Source of the DNA: Sequoia sempervirens
Lineage: Eukaryota; Streptophyta; Pinopsida; Cupressales; Cupressaceae
Direction: 5' to 3'
NCBI GenBank assembly: GCA_007258455.2
Contig: VDFB02114876.1
Span: 1-64,000 of the forward strand
DNA length: 64,000 nucleotides
The notes beneath the pieces were generated by a model. It saw only the letters and a list, made by a program, of their open reading frames with translations, did not search any database and was not told the DNA's origin. Positions 27,570 through 37,838 of this stretch are shown here, piece by piece (within the stretch, counting starts at the first letter, position 1; every line of letters starts with the position of its first letter). The position numbers and the translations under genes are program-made.

Positions 27570-27958
27570 CATAGTTGTCATTGGCTACATTTTATTTTTC
27601 TAACTTTGTACCTAGATTAGAGGTTGACTTTGTACAAAGTTACACACTATATTGTAATTGACAATTTGTCATATGTCAACATCTACTTTTATTTATGAAG
27701 TATATTTTGTGCAATGCAATCAGCGATATGAATATAAACAAAAAAATCTATTTTCTACAATTCACGGGTTAAAATCTCTATTTTATTTGCTCTCTATATA
27801 TCTATGCTATGGAAATGACCTTAAGTTTTAAAAAAGAAGTAGGTTTTGTCTATTTTCTATGTTTTTTTACGTTTTTTTTCAAACCCGATTTTTTCCCGAT
27901 TTTTTCACGATTTTTCAAAAAATCCTGATTTTTTGGTTTGCCGATTTTTTCCCCAAAC

Positions 27959-27974
27959 GATTTATGCTGCTATG
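27959..27974 (-). repeat. hAT right terminal inverted repeat
   Basis: It is the inverted counterpart of 23945-23960, preceded by several CGATTTTTT subterminal motifs. Confidence 0.7.
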
Positions 27975-27979
27975 GTCAA

Positions 27980-27987
27980 CTTTATAC
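27980..27987. repeat. hAT target-site duplication, right copy
   Basis: CTTTATAC matches the left copy GTTTATAC except at the first base. The gypsy RT frame restarts exactly here. Confidence 0.5.
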
Positions 27988-29349
27988 AACTTCAGAAATG
28001 TGAGTTTTGTAGAGACAAGCTAATTTTCCTTCAAAATGTGATTTCAGCAAACGGGGTGAACCTGAATCTCAAAAAGATTAAGGCTATACTTGAATGGCTT
28101 GTCCATCAAAACATTACAGAAGTTAGAAGCTTTCATGGTTTAGTTAACTTCTATAAGAGATTCATCAAAAATTTCAGCAGGATATGTTGCTCCATAGATT
28201 GACTACACCAAAGGAAAGTCCTTTTTTCTACCTAAGTAACTGATAGGAGTCTGAGCAACTGAAAATGAAAGAAATGGAAGCCCCAATACTTGCTTTGCCA
28301 TGCTTTCAAAAGATTCATCAAGTTTGATGCTTCAGCAATAGCCATTGGTGGCATCTTGAGCCAAGAAGGCAAGCCAATTACCTACTTTAGTGAAATGCTA
28401 AATGACACCAAGAAGAGGTATGGCACTTATGATAAGGAATTGTTTGCTATTGTACAAACATTGAAATAGTGGAGGTACTATTTATTGTATAGATGTGGAA
28501 AATTCATCTTGTTGATGGGCAATCAAGCACTGAAATATATCAACTCTCATGCCAATTTATCCCATATTAATGTCAAATGGGTCTCTTTTCTGCAAAATTA
28601 TAAATTTGTAGTGCAGCATGCAAGTAGCAAAACTAATGTGGTGGTAGATGCTTTAAGTAGGAGGCATTGCCTATTTGTAAATAAGTTTGTTTCTACATGC
28701 AGAGTTTGACAAGTTTCTAAAGGTGGACAGAATAACACAGGTTTGTACAAACCCTTACCTGTGCCTAAGGGGCCATGGATTGACATTTCCATAGATTTGT
28801 GTTGGGACTGCCTCAGACTCAAAGAGATACTGATTCCATTTTTATTTTTGTGGACCAATTCTCTAAGATGGGTCACTTCATTCCATGCAAAAAGATAACA
28901 GATGCAAGTAAAACTGTAAGATTGCTGATTTATTTTTAAAAAAGATTGTCTGCTTGCATGGACTGCCCAAGATTATGAAGGACTTTGTGAAGAAAGTATG
29001 CAAACAAATTGCAGTATAGCTCACCCTATCACCATCAGATGGATGGGCAAACACCGAAGCTTGCCTAGTTGGTTACAATCCAAGGCAGTGGGATTTGGTT
29101 TCGGCATGGACTGAGTTTGCTTTCAATTATGGCATTAACTACCAGTAAGTCCCCATTGACATTCTTGAAGGGAGATGGATTAGCCACAGATGCAGTGGAC
29201 TTTGTGAGGCCTATTCAAGAGGTGCAACAACAGTTGAAGCACCAGCTGTAACTAACCAATGAGTAGTATGAAAGAAATAAAAACTTGCATTGGAGAGAAA
29301 AAGTGTTTCAAGAAGGTGAACAAATCATGGTTTACTTATGTAAAGAAAG
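27981..29349 (+). pseudogene. Gypsy pol, second part: RT end, RNase H, integrase
   Basis: The RT resumes with LQKCEFCRDKLIFL (from about 27988), then VRSFHGLVNFYKRFIKNFS (about 28120-28180). The RNase H domain shows FDASAIAIGGILSQEGKPI (from 28323), YGTYDKELFAIVQTL and ASSKTNVVVDALSRR (to 28663). The integrase begins with [10 protein letters not shown] (about 28771) and [14 protein letters not shown], but the stretch that normally holds the second catalytic Asp is shortened to a damaged remnant before a GYNPRQWDL-like block (about 29072). The end, FQEGEQIMVYLCKERLRI, resembles the segment before a chromodomain. Stops and frameshifts are common, so it is inactive. Confidence 0.75.
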
Positions 29350-29453
29350 ATTAAGAATTGCAAGAACATAGTCTTCTGTTGGAGTTGATGTGCAGGGCAA
29401 AGTATATGTTTTCTTGAGGCTAATGTGCTGGAGTGGAGGCTTATCTGCATCAG
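29350..29453 (+). repeat. Right copy of gypsy-flanking direct repeat (LTR remnant)
   Basis: It matches 22517-22624. It follows the pol tail directly, and beyond it lies a TATA- and AATAAA-containing stretch to about 29660 that resembles the rest of an LTR. Confidence 0.5.
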
Positions 29454-32184
29454 CAAGAGACTAACAGATTTGTAATTTGAGTTTTTTGAGAAGAACTATA
29501 TGTACAATCTTGGTTGAAACCTATAGAAAGCAATCCTGCAGCTGATTGCTGTATACTGGGTAGAGAGTGTACAAGAGTTTGTAAATGCAGTAGTTTGTTA
29601 GCTAAACAGATTTGTTGACTGAATTCGAGAGTCCTATTCCAATAAATAAGGGAGTTCTAATCAAGGATAATTCTAACTTGAATTTTTCGAAGTCTTTAAT
29701 GCTCTCACTGCCTAATTTTAATTTAGAGCAGGTGAGGCTCTGTGTCCTGTGATTTACAGTCTGGCATCCACATCTTCTGGAGTTATGTGTTTAATAGAAA
29801 CCAAAACTTTTCCTATGTTTCAAGACATTCCCTTAGCGCCACTTTTGAAAATGTTGAATAGAAGTTTAAGAAAAATGTTCCAAGAATTTTCCTTGGCACC
29901 TCTTTCAAATGTTGAGGTGTAACCAGATGTATGCGTGCATGTAAAGGAAAGGTCCTTTTAAAAGTCCATGACATGGGAGTACACATACCCTATGATGCAG
30001 CCAAGGCAGGGGTTCCAATTAAGGACCACCTAATCCTTACAATCTTCAGTAAATTAAAAGGATAAGGTTCAACGTCACAAAACTCTAAAATATCTATTGA
30101 AGCAATGATTCAGTTGCTGTTTTAAAATATCTGAAATTACAGATACAGCCGTAAAGTTATTGTTCACAACCAATATCACGGTATTCAGTAAATAGAGTCC
30201 ATATAATAACAGACCCTGCTTGAACTAAATTCTCAAAAATATTTACGGTTAAACTGGTTAGACATGCAAGTTTTGCACGGAAGTTAATAAAACCCTTTAC
30301 AGTGATTTCACCTTCAATATAGCCCTGCAATTCTTTCTCAGCACACTGATGAAGTTGTTCCAGACAAGATTCAGCTTCACCTTTGAGTCTTCTAATTCCT
30401 CACACAGTCTGGACAGTGGCATCCAGACCACCTTTCATAAATTCTATCAACTTCTCTTGGCACCGATCCCCTTGCCAGCTGCTAAGAGAGCTTCCTTCGA
30501 AATATCACTTCTTTTATTCTTTTTTTCTAGCTTCCCCTTTTCAACTCCTGTTTACTCTAGTTATGCACAGCAGTTGCATGGGAAAATTAAAATAAAGCAC
30601 ATTGGATTCCAAAAAATTACTGAGGATATCTACTCTCTGAAATCTTGGAAGTCAGAAGTAACAGCAAGAGAATAAACTGAAGACAAAGACAAGGCATTAA
30701 AGGCATTTATTTATTTATTTATAAAGGATGATGTGGATAAATGAAGAATCAAGGATGCTCCTGCATCACCCTGTGCCCCAAGGTTTTGTTACTTGAAATC
30801 TCTTTTTCATGAGCAATAGTTCCAGTCTTATCTTTACTGAAACATGCATTGAAGAAAATGTGTTGAACGAAATGTGTTGGAGCAGTACATAAAAAATTAT
30901 ATAATATATATATCATTCAGCATTTGCTAGATTTTGGCATTTGGATGTGATGGCATGTCTAAGAAGAATCTCTGAAGTAAAAATATATTGAAAACCAGCA
31001 CATATTGGCTTTCAACATGAAATAGAACAATAGTATTTTTTTGGTAATTGGGCTTTTGGAATTGGTAATGATCCTTTATCATGGCAGCAAACTTGGGTTC
31101 TGTTGAAATGAATCAGATGATAACCAGCCTTTCAGCAAATTTTGCCCTTTTATCACCAAAATATTAATATTTATATAGTTATTTATGTTGTGTCCACTGG
31201 AACCCTATGCATATTATAGATAAAGCATATTTAGCACGCAAAGTGCACCACATCAACGGTGCAAAATCCATTTTGTAAGAGGAGGGAGAAAAATGATTGC
31301 AGAGAATTAACTTTGACACGCTGATATTTAGGTACAGTTAACACGAGGATAAAGTAAAAGAAACTCAACATATTCTCACCAGAATTTACATGGATGTTAT
31401 TTCTTTCCACCTCTGCCTTCAATTAGATAGTGCCCATTTTAAATAGATTTTTCTTTGGGAATTTCTAAAACCTCTTTAGTCACTGAAAATGATAATTAAT
31501 CATGAATGCAAAGTAATCCTTATGAGACCCTATCATAACAAACTGTCACCAGATACACTGTTCTTAATTAAAAGACTAGTAATATTATAATCTTCTGTTG
31601 CATCAAAATAGTGTATCAGACCCTGCACCCCATTATGTCATTTGAGGTTGTCACCTGATTTTTTCTTATTATGTCACCTACGTAATCATATATGTTCTCT
31701 GAAATCAATAACAAATTCAGAGACGTCCAATTTAAACTCCGTAGGATGAAGACAAGCATCCAAAATATTATATGCAACTGCTATCAAAATGATCTCATCA
31801 ATAGTGCAATTATTCCTACTAGTATGGAGCGGAGCCACACTACCAATGTGGTACAGTTTTATGGTCAGTTATAATTTGCAGTGTTGAAACTTGATATGTA
31901 CCTTTAAAAACCAAGTTTCGCTGCTGGTCTCCATCTTCTTCACACCCACACAGATTTTTGTATGCTCATATTTAAAATAGTAAGCATAGATAAACATATA
32001 TTATATATACCAAATAAAGTATAGACTTACAGTATTTCATGCAGATTGTGAATTCTGATAGATATTTATCCAGAGTAGATTATGACAGTACTATTTATCA
32101 GGAAAATCCGTTCTTTCTTCTAGATCACTGTACAATGAAGAAAGAAAGAATATATACTTCCTCGCCATCATGTGCCATTTTGTT
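29454..32184. other. Mostly non-coding, with one possible decayed exon
   Basis: An LTR-like stretch with AATAAA near 29640 follows the gypsy element. On the minus strand, about 30500-30216, a coding-like segment can be read with one or two frameshifts: it holds LLAAGKGIGAK, then MKGGLDATVQTV, then 54 stop-free codons including LEQLHQCAEKELQGYIEGE. I do not recognise the family, and it may be an exon of a lost host gene. The rest to 32184 is AT-rich with no gene seen; its last part lies just downstream of the minus-strand host gene and probably holds that gene's 3' untranslated region. Confidence 0.35.
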
Positions 32185-34308
32185 TCAGCATTTCACTGAA
32201 CCAATGGGCTGTCCGTTAGTCATCTGCAGCCACGTATCGTCATCAAAATCACACGTAACCTTGTTACCTGCTCCTGCCAAATGAATAGGATCCAAGAAAA
32301 CCCTGCCCCACGACGGAGTTCCATCTTCATAACCATTATGAGTGAGGCGTTCAAGGCCAGAACCATCTATCCTTGCCATGAAAATTTCTCCATAAGGCTG
32401 GAACTGATGAGGCACAGAAATTGGCTCAGCAGATACCCCTGCATAATCTGAGGTAAATACCAAACTCTTTGAATCCGGGCTAAACCAGGGGTGATTCACC
32501 CGCCCAGCTGTACTACTGTTCAAAACCATATGCAGCCCAGTTCCATTGGGATGTACAAAATACATGGCGAAGCTGCCACTTCCAGGGTGCTGGCGATCAG
32601 AGGCAAAAGCAATCCAATCACCATCAGGGGACCAATTGCACATAGTGTCAGTCCAGGGACCCTCTGTCAGCCGCCACAGACCTCCCTCTTCACCCTGCAC
32701 AGCATCCATAATATACAGATTTTTATGTCCGCTCCTCCCAGACCTAAATACCACAAATCTACCATCTGGGGAAGGCGAAGGAAAAGCATTGTTGTCAACT
32801 TTTGTCAAGGTTCTATGAAAAACCTCAGAACTGTCCGCCTTGTCAGCATTATAAATAGCAACAATGTCTACAGTTGTCTTTTCCGATGAAAAGCCGGGTC
32901 CATGACTGGTATAAACCACAGCTCTTTTCCAATCCCAGGCGGTTCCAAAAGCGGGGCCAGAAAATATTTTCCTGGAACGCGACCCATCGAGGTTCATCAC
33001 ATAAACCCCACTATATTCTATGTTGGGGATATAGGCGATCATGCTTCCATCAGGAGAAAAAGATGGGAAACTCCCGTCTACCCGAAAGACAGAAAGGTGA
33101 GGCAGAGCCGCGGGTGATCTGATATGCTCCAGCACAGGAATAAGCCCTCTTCCACCGCCCCTGCACCGATGATACCCAATTCTATCGCCAGAAACAAAGG
33201 GATTATAATGGTGGGAATTGGCATCCACCAACCTGCTCACTTCCACAAACTCTTTCTTCACCAGGTCAAATATCTCTACATGTCGATATTCCGAATCAGG
33301 TCTACGGGTAGCGAGTGCAATCCATGGCGTTCCGCTTAAAGGCGGAACTGCGGGCGTAAAGGCGTGGATTCCAGGCGGAGTGATTCTCTCTATCTCGGCG
33401 GAAGAAAGCGAGACTTTGTAAACACTCCACCACCCGTCCTCCGCTTGCCTGTGGAAAAACAAGGTGTTATCGTCAGCCCAACAAGGCCACCCTCCATGCT
33501 TCGCCACAAGCCTTCGCTCGGACCCGTCGGAAGCCCTGAAAACATAAAGATCAGTCTCTAAATCTCTAATCTGTCCCTCCCAACCGCCTTCGCCCGTGGA
33601 GGCAACGGCCACGAACTCGCCCGAGGGAGACAGCGCGGGGCTGAGGTCTGCAATCCCTCTTCCCCGCGGCGTCAGGCGCTTCGTACGCCCTGTTTTCAAA
33701 TTCGTGCAATACACCGCGGCCCAGCTGTTTCTCGACTTTTGGGAAGGCCTGGCAGTGGAAACGAACACCATTATGTCCCCCTTCATGCTAGGCCTGTCTT
33801 TCATCGACAAAACGTCCTCTTTGCTATCGACCAGGCCACCAAATTTTACTGTAAGATAGTCTTTGTAACTCTCCAGAGCGTCCCGTCTACTGTTTCCATC
33901 CCCAGAGATTTTCTGTGACAACATTGGAGTCGCAGAAAAGTATATGTTAAGATATATCTCGGCCAAACCGTCCCGCTCGCTGACATAGGCGAGAGCATTG
34001 CCCACAGGTTCTGCTGTGGTGTTGATGTTGAGCTTGGCAGCGAGGGCATCAATAGCAGGAACATCTAAGAATTGGCCATTAAAATTAACTGACTCTCCGT
34101 CCGTGCTCCGCGTCTCCTCCAATCCAGAGAATTCAAAGATGTTAGAAGATTTGCGTTTGATAGGAAGTGAATAGATGTCAAATGCGTAGTGAGCACGGCC
34201 AACGGAGGCGAAGGCAACCGTTCCACTCAAATCTGCAGAAGAGCAGAATGGCAGCTGAAAAGCAACGAAAGCATTTAGAAATAGGAAAACAGTCACCAGG
34301 AGATCCAT
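32185..34308 (-). CDS. Secreted TolB/DPP6-like beta-propeller protein (host gene)
   Basis: A single uninterrupted exon encodes 707 residues from the ATG at 34308; four upstream in-frame codons lack an ATG. The N-terminus has a hydrophobic signal peptide (about residues 1-24, ending in FCSSA), so the protein is probably secreted or enters the endomembrane system. The body carries WD40-like PD40 blades of the TolB type: LSPALSPSGEFVAV (222-235), FPSFSPDGSMIAYI (414-427), FPSPSPDGRFVVF (509-521), NWSPDGDWIAF (558-568) and HPWFSPDSKSLVF (606-618), each followed by a strand. It resembles the plant family annotated as DPP6 N-terminal domain-like, of near this length. No alpha/beta-hydrolase domain or catalytic serine motif is present, so it is likely a binding or scaffold propeller, not a peptidase. 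Its higher GC content sets it apart from its surroundings. The ligand is unknown. Confidence 0.9.
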   Translation of the reverse strand: MDLLVTVFLFLNAFVAFQLPFCSSADLSGTVAFASVGRAHYAFDIYSLPIKRKSSNIFEFSGLEETRSTDGESVNFNGQFLDVPAIDALAAKLNINTTAEPVGNALAYVSERDGLAEIYLNIYFSATPMLSQKISGDGNSRRDALESYKDYLTVKFGGLVDSKEDVLSMKDRPSMKGDIMVFVSTARPSQKSRNSWAAVYCTNLKTGRTKRLTPRGRGIADLSPALSPSGEFVAVASTGEGGWEGQIRDLETDLYVFRASDGSERRLVAKHGGWPCWADDNTLFFHRQAEDGWWSVYKVSLSSAEIERITPPGIHAFTPAVPPLSGTPWIALATRRPDSEYRHVEIFDLVKKEFVEVSRLVDANSHHYNPFVSGDRIGYHRCRGGGRGLIPVLEHIRSPAALPHLSVFRVDGSFPSFSPDGSMIAYIPNIEYSGVYVMNLDGSRSRKIFSGPAFGTAWDWKRAVVYTSHGPGFSSEKTTVDIVAIYNADKADSSEVFHRTLTKVDNNAFPSPSPDGRFVVFRSGRSGHKNLYIMDAVQGEEGGLWRLTEGPWTDTMCNWSPDGDWIAFASDRQHPGSGSFAMYFVHPNGTGLHMVLNSSTAGRVNHPWFSPDSKSLVFTSDYAGVSAEPISVPHQFQPYGEIFMARIDGSGLERLTHNGYEDGTPSWGRVFLDPIHLAGAGNKVTCDFDDDTWLQMTNGQPIGSVKC

Positions 34309-34357
34309 TGTACAGTGCACTCCCTTGAGTATTCACCCTCACGCTCGCATTTATCTT

Positions 34358-34428
34358 CTTATACCCACACCAGAACGACTTCTTCTGAGTCTGACTTTGT
34401 CCTCTGCCATTTATTACATCTTTAAATA
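34358..34428 (-). promoter_or_regulatory. Candidate core promoter of the propeller gene
   Basis: Two TATA-like elements lie upstream of the ATG on the minus strand: TATTTAAA (34428-34421), about 115 bases away, and TATAAG (34363-34358), about 52 bases away. The more distant one leaves room for a normal short leader and is preferred. No transcript data support either. Confidence 0.35.
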
Positions 34429-34635
34429 GTATTAAGACGATCAAATTCGTCCATACACAGGAGACCTTATCTGAAGGAATATCCAAGGATGATAACGACG
34501 ACAGCATCAGATTTGTTCATAAATCTGCCTCGAGATATACCTATACCCCAACATACGCAGACTAACTCGAGGTTTTTAGAGGACTGGAATCAAATACTGC
34601 AGATATTACGAATATTTAGTGTCCCATTTACATCT

Positions 34636-34930
34636 TAAAATTTGTATGATAGCTTGGATTTTATCCCTCCAAAATTTATTAGCATTAAATTAGATAATAT
34701 CTAAAATTTTGAATTTGGTATTATAGTTGATTCTAATATGAATGAATGTATTTTAGAAGATGTGTTGGAATTGAAATACACTTCAAAAAATTGTATAATA
34801 GTTTGGTTTTATCCCCTCTAAAATTTATTAGCATTAAATTATATTATGTCTAAAAAATTGAATTTGGTTTGTAGTTCATTTTCACATAATGTACTTTACA
34901 AGGTGTATTGGAATTGAAATATAATTTTTG
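34636..34930. repeat. Tandem duplication of about 150 bp, diverged
   Basis: Two adjacent segments, about 34636-34785 and 34786-34930, share blocks including AAAATTTATTAGCATTAAAT and GTGTTGGAATTGAAATA, in the same order. They differ by many substitutions and small indels, so the duplication is old. It lies upstream of the propeller gene. Confidence 0.6.
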
Positions 34931-36539
34931 ATATAATTTGAAAGTTCGCATCATGAAAGTGTAAGTGACTCACTAATGGAAAATCTCACTAGCGAGCTCT
35001 ATATTTGAATGTTATCTATCAAATATTTTTATTAATGTTCTTATAGCTTCTTGTAGAAACAAATACAACCCTTATTGTAAAATAGTAGAAAGATAATTAG
35101 AATTAAAATTTATGAAAAAATGCTTAAAATGACTATTCTATAATTCTTTATGAAAAAATGTTTAAAATGACTATTCTAGTACGTGAGGAATGAGTCTACA
35201 CATTTATATTGTTTGGTACTTTGAGCTCCTTTAGTGAACACCTATCCATTCAATATTTAGGAAGTAGACTTCATTAATTACCATGTTTTTTGGAATGGGT
35301 GAAGTGTAAAATTGTTATTAATTATTTGACCATTAAACTCTATGATGTTTAAGTAGAGTGTAGAGAGATAAAACATTTTGTGCATAAACCCTGTGCAAAA
35401 CCTTTGTGCATAGTAAATTATGTTTGTATTGTGATTGGCATAGTAACATGAAATGACTAAATAAAAGAAATTCCAAAAAATACTATTTTAATCTTGAGGT
35501 CATAAATTGACAACATAAATTAAACAAATGGCATTCCATATTTTTAAAGAATACTAAAGTTGAGAATAAAATTAGCACAATATCAAAGAATGTTAAAGTT
35601 AATGAAATTAATATAACATCAATCAAATTATTGACAAATGTTTTTCCAATCAAGCAATTGTTAAGTTGGGTAGAAATACAAAAAAATTAAAGAAAAGTGT
35701 CTCACTCTTTTGATGTTGGGCACCAAAGAAGGGTCATCCTTTTTGTGATCTCCCACAAGGGAAGTCAAAGTCACTAAGGAGATATGTTTAAGGACAATAA
35801 TCAAATCCATCATGAAAGCCTAATCAAATTCAATCTCAATTTGTAGACTAAAAACATCTCTACTAAACATCACCATTTGTGCCACCAAACTTGCATTTCA
35901 ACTACATAAAATCCTTTCTCTAGAAGATTGAAAAAAAATATTGTAAAGAATATAAAGAAATAAAGAAAAAAACCAAGGAGACACTTTTTTGTTGCTAAAA
36001 TTAAAAATTTCATCATAGTGAAGAGGGATTTTTCACCAGAAACTTATCTCCAAGATAGTCTTTCCATCTTTGGTGTAGACTAAGAAGCTACAAAGTAAGT
36101 TATGCAACCATACGATCAGCGAAATAATAGAAATGTATAGAATAAATGATAGAAATGACATGTATACCTCGTGTAGTGTGAGAACTAGTTTTCCCTAGGC
36201 ATCCATGAGAATAAGGGGTTGGAAATGAGGGCATATGTGTCCACTTTAAAGAGGAGAAATCCATTGGAATCAAAGATTGTGAAACCCTCATTAGAATTTA
36301 AGAATATGATAAAAAGAAATGGATGATTTTTATAATTGAAGATGTTAGCTACTATGAAATCAAACATAAAATCATAAAATTACACAAATAAAATACTGCA
36401 AGGATTCTTCAAAAAATATAAGACTCCATTAATGGCATCTACGAAGTTTTTCATGAAAAATAAAATATATTTAATAATCATTTAAACGCACACAGTCCTT
36501 AAAATATAGAATAACGAATGTAAGAAAAGTCGTATGCTC
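34931..36539. other. AT-rich intergenic sequence, no gene seen
   Basis: No reading frame with recognisable content occurs. A short direct repeat holding TTAAAATGACTATTCTA occurs twice near 35120-35180. Confidence 0.4.
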
Positions 36540-37010
36540 TCTCTCTCTCTCTCTATGAGTAAGGAAAATTATATTTTATTTACTTGTAAGTTTCTCATTA
36601 TGTGATCATTGAATGAATGAATAGGCTATATGGTTAAAAGAATTTAATCTCTCTCTCTCTCTGAGTAAGGAAAATTATATTTTATTTACTTGTAAGTTTC
36701 TCACTATGTGATCATTGAATGAATAGGCTATATGGTTAAAATAATTTAATCATTTTTTGAAACCATCAAGAAATGATAGTAGTAGGATTATTCTATTACA
36801 TACTCCTATACATTTTGTGAATTAAGCTATAGAAAAATTATATTTTATTTACTTGTAAGTTTCTCATTATGTAATCATTGAATGAATAGGCTATATGGTT
36901 AAAAGAGTTTAATCATTTTTTGAAACCTATCAAGAAATGATAGTAGTAGGATGATTCTATTACATGCTCCTATACATTTTTGTGAATTAAGGTATTTTAA
37001 TCTTGCAAAA
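36540..37010. repeat. Tandem array with (CT)n, three copies
   Basis: A unit starting AAATTATATTTTATTTACTT and running through GAATAGGCTATATGGTTAAAA occurs at about 36565, 36671 and 36836. The second and third copies extend through GAAATGATAGTAGTAGGAT and TCCTATACATTT, about 165 bp; the first is shorter. (CT)n microsatellites at about 36538-36554 and 36648-36662 mark the joints. A diverged relative lies at 49280-49440, on the far side of the LARD-like element. Confidence 0.65.
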
Positions 37011-37833
37011 TTCTTGGATTTATTGTTTTAATTATTTAATTTTTTCTTGTATTTTATTATATTTTTTTTAAGTTGCTCTCTAGCCAAAATGGGGCCTTGA
37101 AATTTGTGGTGGCATCTTTGGTTGTGTGTAGTGCATTGCAACTAATTGTAAGAAATGTTTAATTTGGATATTCATAGCACAAAGAAGATGTCTTACTTTT
37201 GTGGGATCCTATGAAAATTTTATGACAAATTCTTATGATACACAAGAGCATGAAATAGAGGGAGTTTGAAATATTGACCAACATTATGATAAGTGTATAC
37301 ACTTGTCATGCAACACTATTATTGAAGGGTGTAGCTATGACAATAGATGTTTCCAACTTGGACAATCAAACTGGTAGTTATAGATGCATAAATGATTCTA
37401 TTTTTTAGCTAAAATGTGGAATCTTCCTAGGTGGGCATTAGAATTGGAGTCCTAATTGGGCACCATACCACTAGTGTATTTTTCACATTGTTTGTAAAAC
37501 TATCATGGTTCCCAAGTTCCTCATTGCCTATAAATTTGTTATTGGAGTTATAGTTTTAAAAGGATAAATTTAGAGGTGTCAACATGCTGTCAAAATTACT
37601 CTAGAATTTGATGTTAGTGAAACTCATATAAAATCTTACTATACAAGTGTTTTTTAATCTCTTTTTTGATTTGATAATACATTGAGCAGGTTTTGGAGTG
37701 TGGATTTTTTCTCTTGAAATGGTTCTCCCCACATAATATTGGTGTTACATGTATTATATTGGTTATGTGTTTATATGTATTTTTACATATTTTATGTAAT
37801 AGTGTACATTATAATAATAAAAATTTACTACTC
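37011..37833. other. Intergenic sequence before the LARD element, no gene seen
   Basis: AT-rich sequence without a recognisable gene. It ends at the target-site copy of the element that follows. Confidence 0.4.
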
Positions 37834-37838
37834 CTATC
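37834..37838. repeat. LARD target-site duplication, left copy
   Basis: CTATC here is repeated exactly at 49146-49150, just outside the two LTR ends. Five bases is the usual length for LTR retrotransposon integration. Confidence 0.8.

Larger units (their letters stand above)
23945..27979 (+). mobile_element. hAT DNA transposon, about 4.0 kb, nested in gypsy
   Basis: The ends carry short inverted repeats: CACAGAAGCATAAATC at 23945-23960, and at 27959-27974 the reverse complement of CATAGCAGCATAAATC, matching at 14 of 16 positions. Both ends are packed with subterminal AAAAATCG/CGATTTTT motifs (about 23990-24180 and 27870-27960), a usual arrangement for hAT transposase binding. An 8 bp target duplication flanks the element. 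Inside is a three-exon hAT transposase gene with no stop in the inferred spliced frame. GC-rich tandem repeats lie at 24216-24412 and an AT-rich stretch at 24450-24720. The host gypsy element is much more decayed, so the hAT arrived later. It is a candidate autonomous copy; activity is not shown. Confidence 0.85.
22517..29453 (+). mobile_element. Decayed Ty3/gypsy retrotransposon, split by a hAT insertion
   Basis: A 104-108 bp direct repeat (22517-22624 and 29350-29453, roughly 90% identical) brackets pol remnants that read in one direction. A primer site matching the 3' end of initiator tRNA-Met follows the left repeat. Pol order is reverse transcriptase, RNase H, integrase, then a tail resembling the region before a chromodomain (near 29310-29350). 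Nonsense codons and frameshifts are frequent, and the middle of the integrase is shortened. A 4.0 kb hAT transposon sits inside the RT coding region; without it and one target-site copy, the RT frame joins across the site. Gag and protease were not recognised. The repeats are probably LTR remnants, but full LTR limits could not be fixed. Confidence 0.7.

Noticed and set aside
32185..34308. Interpretation of the propeller gene as a dipeptidyl peptidase
   Set aside because: No alpha/beta-hydrolase domain or catalytic Ser-Asp-His arrangement is present; only the propeller part matches.
36538..36662. Regularly spaced repeats that might suggest a CRISPR-like array
   Set aside because: These are (CT)n microsatellites and tandem units in a plant sequence, with no unique spacers between uniform repeats.
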